Positions 32,587 through 41,940 of a DNA stretch of 64,000 nucleotides are shown here, piece after piece. The notes under the pieces are model-generated. The model saw only the letters and a list, made by a program, of their open reading frames with translations, searched no databases and was not told the DNA's origin. Within the stretch, counting starts at the first letter, position 1. Each line of letters opens with the position of its first letter. The stretch spans positions 620,001-684,000 of the forward strand of contig CAWGDF010000001.1 in NCBI GenBank assembly GCA_963821275.1, read 5' to 3'. A program made the position numbers and the translations under genes. The stretch comes from JACVRW01 sp963821275 (GTDB taxonomy: Bacteria > Actinomycetota > Thermoleophilia > Solirubrobacterales > Thermoleophilaceae).

Positions 32587-35526
32587 GTGAAGTCGCCTAT
32601 CGACGTCAGGCTTCTGGGCCACCTCGAGGTCGAGGTCGCGGGTGTGCGCGTTCGGTTTGAAGGTGTCAAGCAGCGCACGCTGTTCGCGGTGCTGGCGCTG
32701 CGTGCGCCGGAGGCGGCCTCTGCCGATGAGCTGCTGGAAGCGCTGTGGGGCGAGCACCCCCCCGCCAGCGCGGGACAAGCCCTGCAGAAGCAGATCTCGC
32801 GCCTCCGGCGGCGGCTAGGCGACAGCGGATCGCTGGTCCGCCACCAAGCGCCCGGCTATGCACTGGACATCGACCCGCACGCCGTCGATTCTCGGCGTTT
32901 CGAGGAGCTTCTGCGCCGCGCAAGGGTCGCGCTCGGACGCGACGACCCTGAGCGCGCCGCCGCCGACCTGCAGACGGCCCTGACGCTATGGCGCGGGGAG
33001 GCCCTGGCCGACTACCGCTTCGATGAGTTCGCCCAGCGCGAGATCGCCCGCCTCGAGGAGCTGCACGTAGAGGCAATCGAGGAGCGGCTGGCCGCGGAGC
33101 TGGCCGGCGGAGGCGGCGAGGAATTGATCGGCGAGTTGCAGGCGCTGGTTGACGAGCACCCGCTGCGCGAGCGCCTGCGCGGACAGTTGATGGTCGCGCT
33201 GTACCGGGCGGGCCGGCAGGCGGAGGCGCTCGCGACCATGCGGCTGGGGCGCCAGCAATTGGTGGACGAACTGGGAATCGAGCCCGGGCCTGAGTTGCGG
33301 CGGCTCGAGCGCATGATCCTCGCGCACGATTCCGCGCTGACCGCCGATCGTCCCGGCAGCGGCCTGATGGGCCCGCTGCCGGCGCCCGCCAACGAGACAA
33401 TCGGCCGGGGCGGCGAGCTCGCCGAGGTCGGGGACCTCCTGGTGAACCCGGACGTGCGGCTGGTCACCCTCGTGGGCCCCGGAGGCGTGGGCAAGTCCCG
33501 CCTGGCACTGGAGGCCGGGCGGGCGTTGGCGAGGCATTTTCCTGCCGGCGCGGTTCATGTCAGTCTCGATGGCGCCGAGAACGCCGGGGTCCTGGTGCCG
33601 GAGGCGGCGTCCGCGCTGGGCGTCGTGGCTGCAACGGCGGCCGAGCTGGGCGCTCGACTCGCCGTCGCGACGCGTGGCGCGCCGGCGCTGCTCGTGCTCG
33701 ACGGTTTCGATCGCTACCTCGAGGACGCCGGGGAGGTCGGTCAGCTAGTGGGCGCGGTGGCAAATCTCACGGTGCTGGCCACCAGCCGCTCCCCACTGCG
33801 GCTCAGCGCCGAGCACGTCTACCGTGTGCAGCCGCTGGCCGCGCCCAACGCCGCCAATCTGTTCATCACGCGCGCGAGGGCGGTGCTGGGGGACCGGACA
33901 ATCGACGAGGACGACGCCATCGTCGACGCGATCTGCGCGCGCCTCGACGGCCTGCCGCTCGCGATCGAGCTGGCGGCCGACCGCGCTCGGCTGTTGCCGT
34001 TGCGGGCGCTGCTGGAGCGGCTTGAGGACAGGCTCGAGCTGCTGACCGGGGGGGCGCGCGACCTCCCTGCGCGGCAGCAGTCGCTGCGCGCCACCTTGGA
34101 CTGGTCCTGGGAGACGCTCGAGGAACCCGAACGCCGGCTGCTGGCCAGGCTGTCGGTCTTCGAAGGCGGCGCCTCGCTCGAGGCGGCCGTGACCGTGTGC
34201 GAGCCCGAGCTGGGCGGCGGCATCGAGGCGCTCGTGGGCTCGCTACTGGACAAGAGCTCGCTCCTGCGGACCGATTCCGGCCGGGACGCGGAGCCCCGCT
34301 TCGGGATGCTCGACACGGTGCGTGAGTTCGCTGCCGAACGGGCTGCGGATAGCGAGGACGTCCCCGCGCTGGAGCGGCGACATGCGCACTACTTCCTGGG
34401 CTACTGCGAGCACGTCGCCGAGCAGGCGGCGCGCACGGCTCAGCGCGAGTGGCTCGACCGGCTCGCTCAGGAGCGCGGCAACATCCGGCTCGCGTTTGAA
34501 CGGCTGCTCAACACCGGAGCGGCCGACGACGCGTTGCGTGTGGCGATCGCATTCGCACGTGCGCTGCCCTGGGACGCTCACGCCCATGAGGTCCGCGGCT
34601 GGCTGCGGCAAGTCCTCGACGCGGCGGCGCGGCCGCCCGAGGGGCGGCGCGCGACCGGCCTGTACTGGGACGGCATGCTCGCTCTCTCCCAGGGCCTTTT
34701 CGACGACGCCGAAGCGCAGCTGGAGGCGGCGTTGCAGGCGGCGCGCGAGGCGGACGAACCGTCCGTCGAGGCCGCGGCGCTGGCTGCTCTGGGCCGCAGG
34801 GCGGTGCTCGTCGCCGCCGCGGATGCGCAAGAGCTGTGCGATGCGGCCGTGGCCGCGGCCCGCCGCGCCGGCACCCCGATCCTGGTGGCCGATGCGCTGG
34901 TGACCCAGGCGGGTGCGTGCGAGCGTACGGAGGCATGGGAGGGTGGCCAGGCCCTCGCCGCCGAGGCGCTGGAGCTCTTCCGGGAGGCGGGAGATCCGTA
35001 CGGCGCCGCCTGGGCGCTGGCGGAGCAAGGGTGGTACGACATGGTCCACGGGCGGCTCGAGGAGTCCGAGCAGCGCCTCGGCGAGGCGCTCGCGCTGCGG
35101 CGGCGCCACGGCGATGACCGGCGGCTGGTGGAGCCGCTCATCGACCACGCCTGGTTGATGCACGTACGCGGCCGCGGCGAGGAGGCAACTCGTGGCTTCC
35201 TCGACTGCTTGGCGCTCGCCCGCCAGGTGGGCGACCAGTTCAACGTCGGCGAGGCGCTCGCCGGCCTGTCGGCTCAGGCCGCGCTCGACGCTCGCTGGGC
35301 GGACGCCGCACGGCTCGCCGGGGCCTCAGCCGCGCTGCACGAGCAGATCGGCGCCCCGCCATGGGAGTCCGTCACCGCGTTCCAGGAGCGCTCCCTCGGC
35401 GACGCCCGTGACGCGCTCGGGGGCCGTTATGCAGACCATTTCGCCGAGGGCCGCCTGATGTCCGCCGAGGACGCCGTCGCGCGCCTCCAGGGCGGCCCGC
35501 AGGTGATGGAAACCACCGCGGGCTGA
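32587..35526 (+). CDS. AfsR/SARP-type regulator: wHTH-BTAD-NB-ARC-TPR
   Basis: The product is about 979 residues from GTG 32587; an in-frame TTG at 32569 is the other option. An OmpR-like winged helix (IDVRLLGHLEVEVAGVRVRF, ALQKQISRLRRRLGD) leads into a bacterial transcriptional activation domain (ADLQTALTLWRGEALADY, LVDELGIEPGPELRRLE). A P-loop ATPase follows (LVGPGGVGKSRLAL, LLVLDGFDRY, LATSRSPL, LPLAIELAADRARLLPL), then about 450 residues of TPR-like repeats. Such proteins activate nearby genes on ligand or ATP binding. Downstream on the same strand, after 135 bp, lies the decayed DHA2 exporter, so the regulator has probably lost its target. Confidence 0.9.
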   Translation: MKSPIDVRLLGHLEVEVAGVRVRFEGVKQRTLFAVLALRAPEAASADELLEALWGEHPPASAGQALQKQISRLRRRLGDSGSLVRHQAPGYALDIDPHAVDSRRFEELLRRARVALGRDDPERAAADLQTALTLWRGEALADYRFDEFAQREIARLEELHVEAIEERLAAELAGGGGEELIGELQALVDEHPLRERLRGQLMVALYRAGRQAEALATMRLGRQQLVDELGIEPGPELRRLERMILAHDSALTADRPGSGLMGPLPAPANETIGRGGELAEVGDLLVNPDVRLVTLVGPGGVGKSRLALEAGRALARHFPAGAVHVSLDGAENAGVLVPEAASALGVVAATAAELGARLAVATRGAPALLVLDGFDRYLEDAGEVGQLVGAVANLTVLATSRSPLRLSAEHVYRVQPLAAPNAANLFITRARAVLGDRTIDEDDAIVDAICARLDGLPLAIELAADRARLLPLRALLERLEDRLELLTGGARDLPARQQSLRATLDWSWETLEEPERRLLARLSVFEGGASLEAAVTVCEPELGGGIEALVGSLLDKSSLLRTDSGRDAEPRFGMLDTVREFAAERAADSEDVPALERRHAHYFLGYCEHVAEQAARTAQREWLDRLAQERGNIRLAFERLLNTGAADDALRVAIAFARALPWDAHAHEVRGWLRQVLDAAARPPEGRRATGLYWDGMLALSQGLFDDAEAQLEAALQAAREADEPSVEAAALAALGRRAVLVAAADAQELCDAAVAAARRAGTPILVADALVTQAGACERTEAWEGGQALAAEALELFREAGDPYGAAWALAEQGWYDMVHGRLEESEQRLGEALALRRRHGDDRRLVEPLIDHAWLMHVRGRGEEATRGFLDCLALARQVGDQFNVGEALAGLSAQAALDARWADAARLAGASAALHEQIGAPPWESVTAFQERSLGDARDALGGRYADHFAEGRLMSAEDAVARLQGGPQVMETTAG

Positions 35527-35661
35527 GCGCCGCGGCGTGCACGCGTCCGCGATCGCGCCCTCGCCGGGTAAGCCGCCATAGAGGTTCCGCACTTCATTCA
35601 TCCCGCAGCGGCGCCCTCGGCACACGAGGGGGTCGCGGCCAAGCGCTGGCGGGGCCTCGGG

Positions 35662-37003
35662 GTGCTCTGGGTCGCGATGTTCATCAGTGCGATGGACATG
35701 ACGATCGTCAACGTCGCGCTGCCGGACATGTCGAACGACCTCGATGCCGGCATAGGCGAGTTGCAGTGGGTGCTCGACGCATTCCTCATCTCGCTCGCCG
35801 GCCTGCTCCTCGTCGGGAACGGGCTCGCCGATCGGTTCGGGCGGCGGCGGGTGTTCCTGTCGGGCTCGTCGGCTTCGCAGCCGCGTCTGTGCTCGCCGCC
35901 GCGTCCCAGACGGTGGGCGAGGTGATCGCCGCGCGAGCGCTGATGGGCGCCGCCGCGTGCTGCATCTTGCCCCCGGCGCTCTCGCTGCTTGCAGTGCTCT
36001 TCCCGCCCGAACTGCGGCCCAAGGCGGCGGGGGTCTGGTCCTCGGTTGCCGGGCTCGGACTGGCCCCTGGGGCCTGTGGTGGGCGGTGTGCTGGTCGACG
36101 TAGCGGGCTGGCGCTGGGTCTTCCTCGTCAACGTTCCGTTCGTGCTCGTGGCCGTCGTGCTGGGGCTGCGCTGGCTGCCCGAGTCGCGCCGGCCCGGTGT
36201 ACCCCCGCTCGACCTCCCCGGCGTGGCGCTCTCCACCATCGCGCTGACCGGCATCGTGTTCACGCTGATCGAGGGCGTCGATGCCGGATGGACGAGCCCG
36301 GCGGTGGTCGCGGCGGCGACAATCGGCATCGTCGGCGCCGTCGCGTTCTTCGCCCTGGAGCTCAGGCGGCGCCGCCCGCTGTTCGACGTGCGTGTGCTCC
36401 ACGCCCCCGTGTCGCGGCAGGCCGCGCCCTTCGGTCTCGGGCTTGGCGTCTTCTCGGCGCTGAGCGGTCGCTTCGTCGATACGCACGGGCCGCGTGTCGT
36501 CACGATCGCGGGGCTGCTGATGGCGACGGCGGGGCTTCCTGCCCCTGCTTCTGCTCTCCGGCACCAGCTCGCCCGCGCTCGTGCTGCTCGGGACGGGGAT
36601 CGTCGGCTCCGGCTTCGGCGCGATACTCCCCCCGGCGACGGCGGTGATCATGAACGACGTCGGGACGGCGAAGGCCGGCGACGGGGCTGCGGTGAACCAG
36701 CTCGCGAGGCAGGTCGGCGGCGCGCTCGGTGTGGCGATCGTGGGCAGCGTGTTCGCCGCCGTCTACGCGGCCGAGGTCACCTCCGAGAGCGGCGTGCCCG
36801 CCGTTGCGGGGGAGTCGATCGAAGACGCCACCGACGCGGCGAACCGCCTGCCGGGCGCAGCCCGTGCGAAGCTCCTGGACGACGCCATCAGGAGCTTCGA
36901 CGTGGCGGCACGTTGGGGCCTCGCGGTCTGCATGGCGGTCCTGCTCCTGGCCGCGGCGAGCGCGGCCGTCGGGCTGTCGCGCGCGACAACGGCCGAGCGC
37001 TAG
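35662..37003 (+). pseudogene. Decayed DHA2-family MFS exporter
   Basis: The sequence is very similar to the exporter at 9685. It is split over three frames: MTIVNVALPDM...RRRVFLSG (frame from 35662), VGFAAASVLAAASQTVGEVI (shift near 35866), GPVVGGVLVDVAGWRWVFLV (shift near 36070), and GTSSPALVLLGTGIVGSGFG (shift near 36535). About 45 residues between VRVLHAPVSR and APFGLGLG are also deleted compared with the intact copy. The end AARWGLAVCMAVLLL is kept and the stop overlaps the convergent FAD-oxidase gene by 4 nt. The deletion shows this is true decay, not only sequencing noise. Confidence 0.85.
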
Positions 37004-38406
37004 TCGCCCGCCGGCCGGATGTTCTGGTTCAGGTGGAAGACGTTCTCCGGGTCGTAGGCGGCCTTGATTCGTGCGAGGCGGGCGTGGTTGGCGCCGTAGC
37101 TCGCGCGCACGGCGGCGTCGCCCTCCTCGAGCAGGCCGGGGAAGTTGAAGTACGTCTTGCCGTCCGAGTGAGGCTGCATGGCGTCCCAGAAGGAGCGCGT
37201 GTAGCGGATGTTCTCGGCGTCGCCGGCAGGTTCCTGCCAGGTCGAGTCGATGCTGAGCATCCACTGCGAGCTGCGGTCGCCGAACGCGGTCTCCTGGGCG
37301 CCGACGCGCGAGATCGCCCCGCCGACGTGGCGGATGATGATCAGCGTCTGCTCCGACGCGCGTCGCAGCGACCAGTCGACGGTCGTGTCGATCCCGGCCT
37401 CCGTGAGCCCGTCGAGGTATGTCGCCTTCCAGTAGTGGCGCAGGCCGGCCGGAAAGAACGGGTCGAGGCTGCGCTGGAAGTCGGCGTACGCGGAGGGCTG
37501 GCTCATGTCCAGCAGCGGCGTTGTCAGCTCGCGCAGCGGCCGTGACACGCGCTCGCCCTGCTCCGGGTCGCCGGCCCACATGCCGGCGATGCCGACGTAC
37601 GGCCGGCCGCGCAGGTGCTCGGGCAGCTCCTCGACGTCCGGCAGGGTCCATACCAGCCAGGCGGTCGAGAGCTCGTCCGGCGCATCCGCGACGGCGTCGC
37701 GCCAGCCCGCCAGCACGCGCGCTGCGTCCTCGATCGGGTAGGCGACGTGGATTCCGTACACGTCGGGGCCCAGCTCGTGCAGACGCAACTCGAGCTCGGT
37801 CACGACGCCGAAGTTGCCACCGCCGCCGCGGATCGCCCAGTACAGGTCGGCATGCTCGTCGGCGCTTGCGCGTACGCGGCGACCGTCGGCAAGCACCACC
37901 TGGGCAGAGACGATGTTGTCGATCGTCATGCCGTGCAGGCGGCGCTGGTGCGACACGCCGCCGCTGAGCGCGAGGCCGGTGACCCCGGTCTCCGAGACGA
38001 CCCCGCCGGGCGTGGCGAGCCCGAGCGGAGCGGTGACCGCGTCGACGTCGGCCCAAGTCGCGCCCCCCTGCACGTGGACCGTGTGGCCGGAGGCGTCGAT
38101 GCGCACCGCGCGCATCTCGGACAGGTCGATGACCAGACCGTGGTCGACGACCGCGGTCCCGGCGACGTTGTGACCGCCGCCCCGGACGGCGAGCGGCAGG
38201 TCGCGCTCGCGGGCGAAGGCGATCGCCTCGGCGACGTCGGACCCGCCGGTGCAGCGCGCGATCGCTATGGGTCGCTTGTCGATCATGCCGTTCCAGACGC
38301 GCCGCGCGCTGTCGTACTCGGCGTCGCGAGGGCCGATCACGTCGCCGATCAGACGCTCGGCGAGCGCGGCGGCGGGATTGACGGGGACGGCTTGCTGGAT
38401 GGCCAT
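37000..38406 (-). CDS. FAD-linked oxidoreductase, berberine-bridge-enzyme type
   Basis: The product is 468 residues. The FAD domain (PCMH type) shows LAVRGGGHNVAGTAVVDHGL, where His79 is the usual covalent FAD site. LSGGVSHQRRLHGMTIDNIV and GGGGNFGVVTELELRLHELG follow. The BBE-like C-terminus reads YDPENVFHLNQNIRPAG. Such enzymes oxidise sugars, alkaloids or polyphenols with O2. It lies 105 bp downstream of the giant regulator (38512) on the same strand and is a likely target. It is related to the FAD half of the fusion protein at 54823. Confidence 0.9.
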   Translation of the reverse strand: MAIQQAVPVNPAAALAERLIGDVIGPRDAEYDSARRVWNGMIDKRPIAIARCTGGSDVAEAIAFARERDLPLAVRGGGHNVAGTAVVDHGLVIDLSEMRAVRIDASGHTVHVQGGATWADVDAVTAPLGLATPGGVVSETGVTGLALSGGVSHQRRLHGMTIDNIVSAQVVLADGRRVRASADEHADLYWAIRGGGGNFGVVTELELRLHELGPDVYGIHVAYPIEDAARVLAGWRDAVADAPDELSTAWLVWTLPDVEELPEHLRGRPYVGIAGMWAGDPEQGERVSRPLRELTTPLLDMSQPSAYADFQRSLDPFFPAGLRHYWKATYLDGLTEAGIDTTVDWSLRRASEQTLIIIRHVGGAISRVGAQETAFGDRSSQWMLSIDSTWQEPAGDAENIRYTRSFWDAMQPHSDGKTYFNFPGLLEEGDAAVRASYGANHARLARIKAAYDPENVFHLNQNIRPAGD

Positions 38407-38511
38407 GGGGTGGTCTCCTGGGTTGGGAGGTCGTCTTTCCGGTAAGACTGCGCCGCGACCGTCGGCCCACCGTCCCTGTGCCCATCCCGCGACCGTCCCG
38501 TGAAGGTCGCT

Positions 38512-41500
38512 TCAGAGCGCAGCGGCCGCCGCGGCGGCCAGCGCGGGCATGGCGAGTGCCTCGGCGCGCGCCCCGGTCTCGGCGAGCACGTCGCGCGCAG
38601 CTGGCTCATCTCCGCGCTCGGCGAGCACCTCGCCGAGCCGCAGCGTCGAGACCGCGGCGAACGACTCGCACCCGGCCGCGTCGTTGACCGCCACCGCCCG
38701 GCGTAGGCGCGCCTCGCCCTCGTCGAGCCGGCCCGCGGTGGCCGCAGCCCGGCCCAGGTACAGCTCCGTCGAGCAGTAGCAGCCCGCCCCGCGCGCCACC
38801 ACCGCGAAGAGGTCGGCGTAGGGCTCGAGCCGGTCGTGAACACGGGCGGCGGCTGCCCGATCGCCGATATCCGCCGCCGCGTCGGCAAGCAGGCAGGCCT
38901 GGAGCCAGTTGACGTCCATGGCCATGTCTCCTTCGGTCAGCCGTGCGACCAGCTCGCGTGCGCTGTCGCGGCGGCCGCTGCGCGCGTCGAGGCGCGCGAC
39001 GACCGCGAGCCATGGCTCCGTCACGGGCGAGCTCTCTAACTGCTGGAGCTGCCCCTCACGCTCGACCTCGGACAGGCGGAACTGGGCTGCCAGCGAGAAG
39101 TCGCGCTGAATGCGCGTGTGCAGGGGCGCGTTCGGATCGTCCGCGTGGCGGCCCAGGGCTTCGGCCTCCGTTGTGAGCGCCGCGGCCTCGTCCCAGCGGC
39201 CCGCCAGGATCTCCAAGCTGGCCCGCCACAGCGGGACATACCAGCGATAGTGCGGCAGCCCGACCTGGTCCGCGAGCCGTTCGTAGCTGTCGATCTCGGT
39301 GCGCAACTCGTCGATGCGCCCGAGCTCCCACAGGTCGACCACGCGCCAGTTGCGGGCCTGCAGCACCGTCTCGCGGTCGCCCGCCTCAGCCGCGGCCACG
39401 ATCATCTCGTCGACGACCTCGAGCCGCTCGTGGGCGTGGCCCGGCCTCCAGAGAGCCACGCGGCGCGCGTTGAGCGCTGCCGCAAGGGCGCCCGCGCCAC
39501 CGCTGGCGCGCGCATCGGTCACCGCCTCCTCGCTCAGGGACTCGGCACCGGCAGGGTCGGCGTAGTAGAGCTCGATCGCGAGCCGCGCACGCAGGCGCGC
39601 CCGCGTGGCAAGGTCCTCGGCGGGTGCCGCCGCGAGCGCCTCCTCGAGCAGCGACATCAGCTCCTGATCCGGCGCGGCCACAACCACGGCCAATCCGCCG
39701 AAGCCAAGGCTCGCCCGCGCGAGCAGCGCCGGATCGCGGGCCGCTCGAGCCAGGGTTGCGGCCTCGGCGAAGCTCGCGCGCGCGGCCTCGCGGGCACCCG
39801 CGCGGTCGTGCGCGTTACCCAGCGCGATCAGCAGCTCGGGACGGTCGGGCGCGTGCTGGCGCGCCGCGAGCGCGGTCGAAAGGTGAGTCGCCGCGTCTTC
39901 GTGCGCCAGCGCCTCCGTGGCCTCGCGCGCGGCCGCCAGGGACCAGTGGGAGACGCGCTCGCCGGGCGCGAGCGGCCCGGCCGCCTCAAGGTGGGACGCG
40001 ACGACACCGGCCCTCGCTACGCCCGACGCCTCCAGCGCGTCGGCGAGCTGAACGTGCAGCCGCGCGTGGCGCGAGGCCGGCAGCGACGACGTGATCGACT
40101 CCGCCACCAGCGCGTGCGCGAAGGCGTAGCGACCGTCCGCGCCGCCGACGATCAGGCCCGCCGCCTTGCCCTCTTCGAGCGCGTCGAGGAGCTCACCCGA
40201 CGGCCATTCGCCCGCCTCGGCCAGCGTCTGGAGGTCAAAGCGCAGACCGGTGGCGGCCGCGAGCGCGAGCACGTCGCGGGCAGTCGCGGTCAGTCGCGCG
40301 AGCCGCCGGTCGACGACCTCGCGGACGCCCGCGGGCGGTCGCTCGGACACGCCCTCGCGCTCCTCCTCGTCACGCAGCAGCTCCTCCAGGAAGAACGGGT
40401 TGCCGCCCGTGCGCTCGCGGTAACGCCCCGAGGCGGCGACGTCGACCGATTGCCGCGCGAGCAGCATTGCGACCGTCTCCTCGTCCAGCCCCGTCAGCAT
40501 CTCCTGCAGTAGCGGCCCGGCGCGCCGCAACTCCGCCAGCGCGTCCCCGGCGGCGCCGGTCAGCTCGTGCTCCCGCGCGGTGACGAGCACCAACAGCCGG
40601 CTGCGCAAGAGCGACCGGCCGAGGTGGCGTAGCAGCGCCGCCGAGTCGGCGTCGGCCCAGTGGAGGTCGTCGAGGACAAGCAGCACGGGTCGGGCGGCGG
40701 CGGCCTGCTCGAGCATGCCTCGCACGGACTCGAAGGCGAGGTAGCGCGTGCTGGCGCCGTGCTCGGGCGCGCCGCCTCCGCCGCGGGCCGGCAGCAGCCG
40801 GGACAGCGCTCCGTCGTGGAGGGTCAGCCAGTGGTCGGCCTCGTCGGCCGGCAACTCGGCGAGCAGCCCCTCGAGCGCCTCCACCCAGGGTTGATAGGGC
40901 ACGAGCGCCTGCTCGTCGCAGCGCCCGTACAGGACCACGGCGCCGGAGGCGTGGACCCGGCGCGCCAGCTCGCCGGCCAGCGTCGTCTTGCCGATGCCCG
41001 GCTCCCCGCCGACCAGGGCCACCCGTGTGGCGCCGCCGAGCGCGTCGGTCCAGGCGGCCTCGAGCCGATCGAGCGCCGGCTGGCGCCCCGCGGGCGGCAC
41101 CGTGCGCGCCAGCGCCGGCGGAAGCGGCGGAGGCCCTGCCGGCTCCGGAGCGGCTACGCCGACTCGCCCCCGTCGCACGTCCTCAACGAGCGCCCGGGTC
41201 TCGGCCGAGGGCGGCACCCCGAGCTCGCGCCGCAGCCGGTCGGTCAGAGCCGCCGCCGCCGTCAACGCCGCCGGACGGTCACCGGTGCTCGCAAGCAGGC
41301 GGATCAGCTCGCGATGCGCGTCCTCCGCGAGCGGCTCGGCATCCAGCCGGCGGCGCGCCCACTCGGCCGCCGCACGGAGATCGCCCTCGGTCTCGGCCCG
41401 CTCGGCGAGCGCCGCGAGCACACGCGAGAGCTCCGCCGCGTGCTCGTCCCGGGCGCGCAGCACCCAGTCGGCGTCCATACCGGCGAGCAGCTCGTCCATC

Positions 41501-41856
41501 CGCCCTTCGACGGCCGCCTCGAGCTCGCCCGCCGCCACGTGCCGCCGGAACTCCCACAGGTCCGCGCGAACCCGAGTGGGGTCGAGCCCAACCTGCTCGC
41601 GCGTGGCCACGATCGCGTCACGGCCGCCGGAACCGAGCGCGCGACGCAGCTCGTACACGGCGTCGCGCAGAGTCTTGCGGGCGCTCTGCTCCGCAACGTC
41701 CGGCCGCAGGCGACCGGCCAGCGCCGAGCGTGGGTGCGTTCCGGGCGCGACCACGAGCCAGCCCAGCAGCTCGTGTGCGCGCGCGTCAGCCGGGAGCTGC
41801 ACGGGCCGGCCGTCGAGGTCCGCGGCCAAGCCGCCGAGGACGCGAACTTCAAGCAC
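38512..41856 (-). CDS. Giant AfsR-like regulator: wHTH-BTAD-AAA-TPR
   Basis: The product is 1114 residues from the GTG that begins LEVRVLGGLAADLDGRPVQL. The winged helix (KTLRDAVYELRRALG) and BTAD (LRRELGVPPSAETRALVEDV) are followed by an AAA_16 ATPase with Walker A GGEPGIGKTTLA, Walker B VLLVLDDLHWADADS and RTGGNPFFLEELL. About 550 residues of TPR repeats follow. This is the MalT/AAA_16 branch, different from the NB-ARC branch at 32587. A very long open frame upstream is an antisense artefact of the GC bias. It is divergent from an MFS exporter (85 bp gap) and upstream of a FAD oxidase. Confidence 0.88.
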   Translation of the reverse strand: MLEVRVLGGLAADLDGRPVQLPADARAHELLGWLVVAPGTHPRSALAGRLRPDVAEQSARKTLRDAVYELRRALGSGGRDAIVATREQVGLDPTRVRADLWEFRRHVAAGELEAAVEGRMDELLAGMDADWVLRARDEHAAELSRVLAALAERAETEGDLRAAAEWARRRLDAEPLAEDAHRELIRLLASTGDRPAALTAAAALTDRLRRELGVPPSAETRALVEDVRRGRVGVAAPEPAGPPPLPPALARTVPPAGRQPALDRLEAAWTDALGGATRVALVGGEPGIGKTTLAGELARRVHASGAVVLYGRCDEQALVPYQPWVEALEGLLAELPADEADHWLTLHDGALSRLLPARGGGGAPEHGASTRYLAFESVRGMLEQAAAARPVLLVLDDLHWADADSAALLRHLGRSLLRSRLLVLVTAREHELTGAAGDALAELRRAGPLLQEMLTGLDEETVAMLLARQSVDVAASGRYRERTGGNPFFLEELLRDEEEREGVSERPPAGVREVVDRRLARLTATARDVLALAAATGLRFDLQTLAEAGEWPSGELLDALEEGKAAGLIVGGADGRYAFAHALVAESITSSLPASRHARLHVQLADALEASGVARAGVVASHLEAAGPLAPGERVSHWSLAAAREATEALAHEDAATHLSTALAARQHAPDRPELLIALGNAHDRAGAREAARASFAEAATLARAARDPALLARASLGFGGLAVVVAAPDQELMSLLEEALAAAPAEDLATRARLRARLAIELYYADPAGAESLSEEAVTDARASGGAGALAAALNARRVALWRPGHAHERLEVVDEMIVAAAEAGDRETVLQARNWRVVDLWELGRIDELRTEIDSYERLADQVGLPHYRWYVPLWRASLEILAGRWDEAAALTTEAEALGRHADDPNAPLHTRIQRDFSLAAQFRLSEVEREGQLQQLESSPVTEPWLAVVARLDARSGRRDSARELVARLTEGDMAMDVNWLQACLLADAAADIGDRAAAARVHDRLEPYADLFAVVARGAGCYCSTELYLGRAAATAGRLDEGEARLRRAVAVNDAAGCESFAAVSTLRLGEVLAERGDEPAARDVLAETGARAEALAMPALAAAAAAAL

Positions 41857-41863
41857 GAGCCCG

Positions 41864-41869
41864 AGCCTA
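41864..41869 (-). promoter_or_regulatory. -10 element of the giant regulator gene
   Basis: TAGGCT (minus strand) lies 7 nt before the GTG at 41856, with no Shine-Dalgarno; a leaderless-type start. Confidence 0.45.
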
Positions 41870-41928
41870 GCCTCGCGTCGGGACGGCCGCGGGACGCCCG
41901 CCGGGACGGGGACGCGACGGCCGGGCTG

Positions 41929-41934
41929 GATTCT
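41929..41934 (+). promoter_or_regulatory. -10 element of the divergent MFS exporter gene
   Basis: GATTCT is followed by 6 nt (GGCGGC) and the ATG at 41941. Confidence 0.45.
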
Positions 41935-41940
41935 GGCGGC

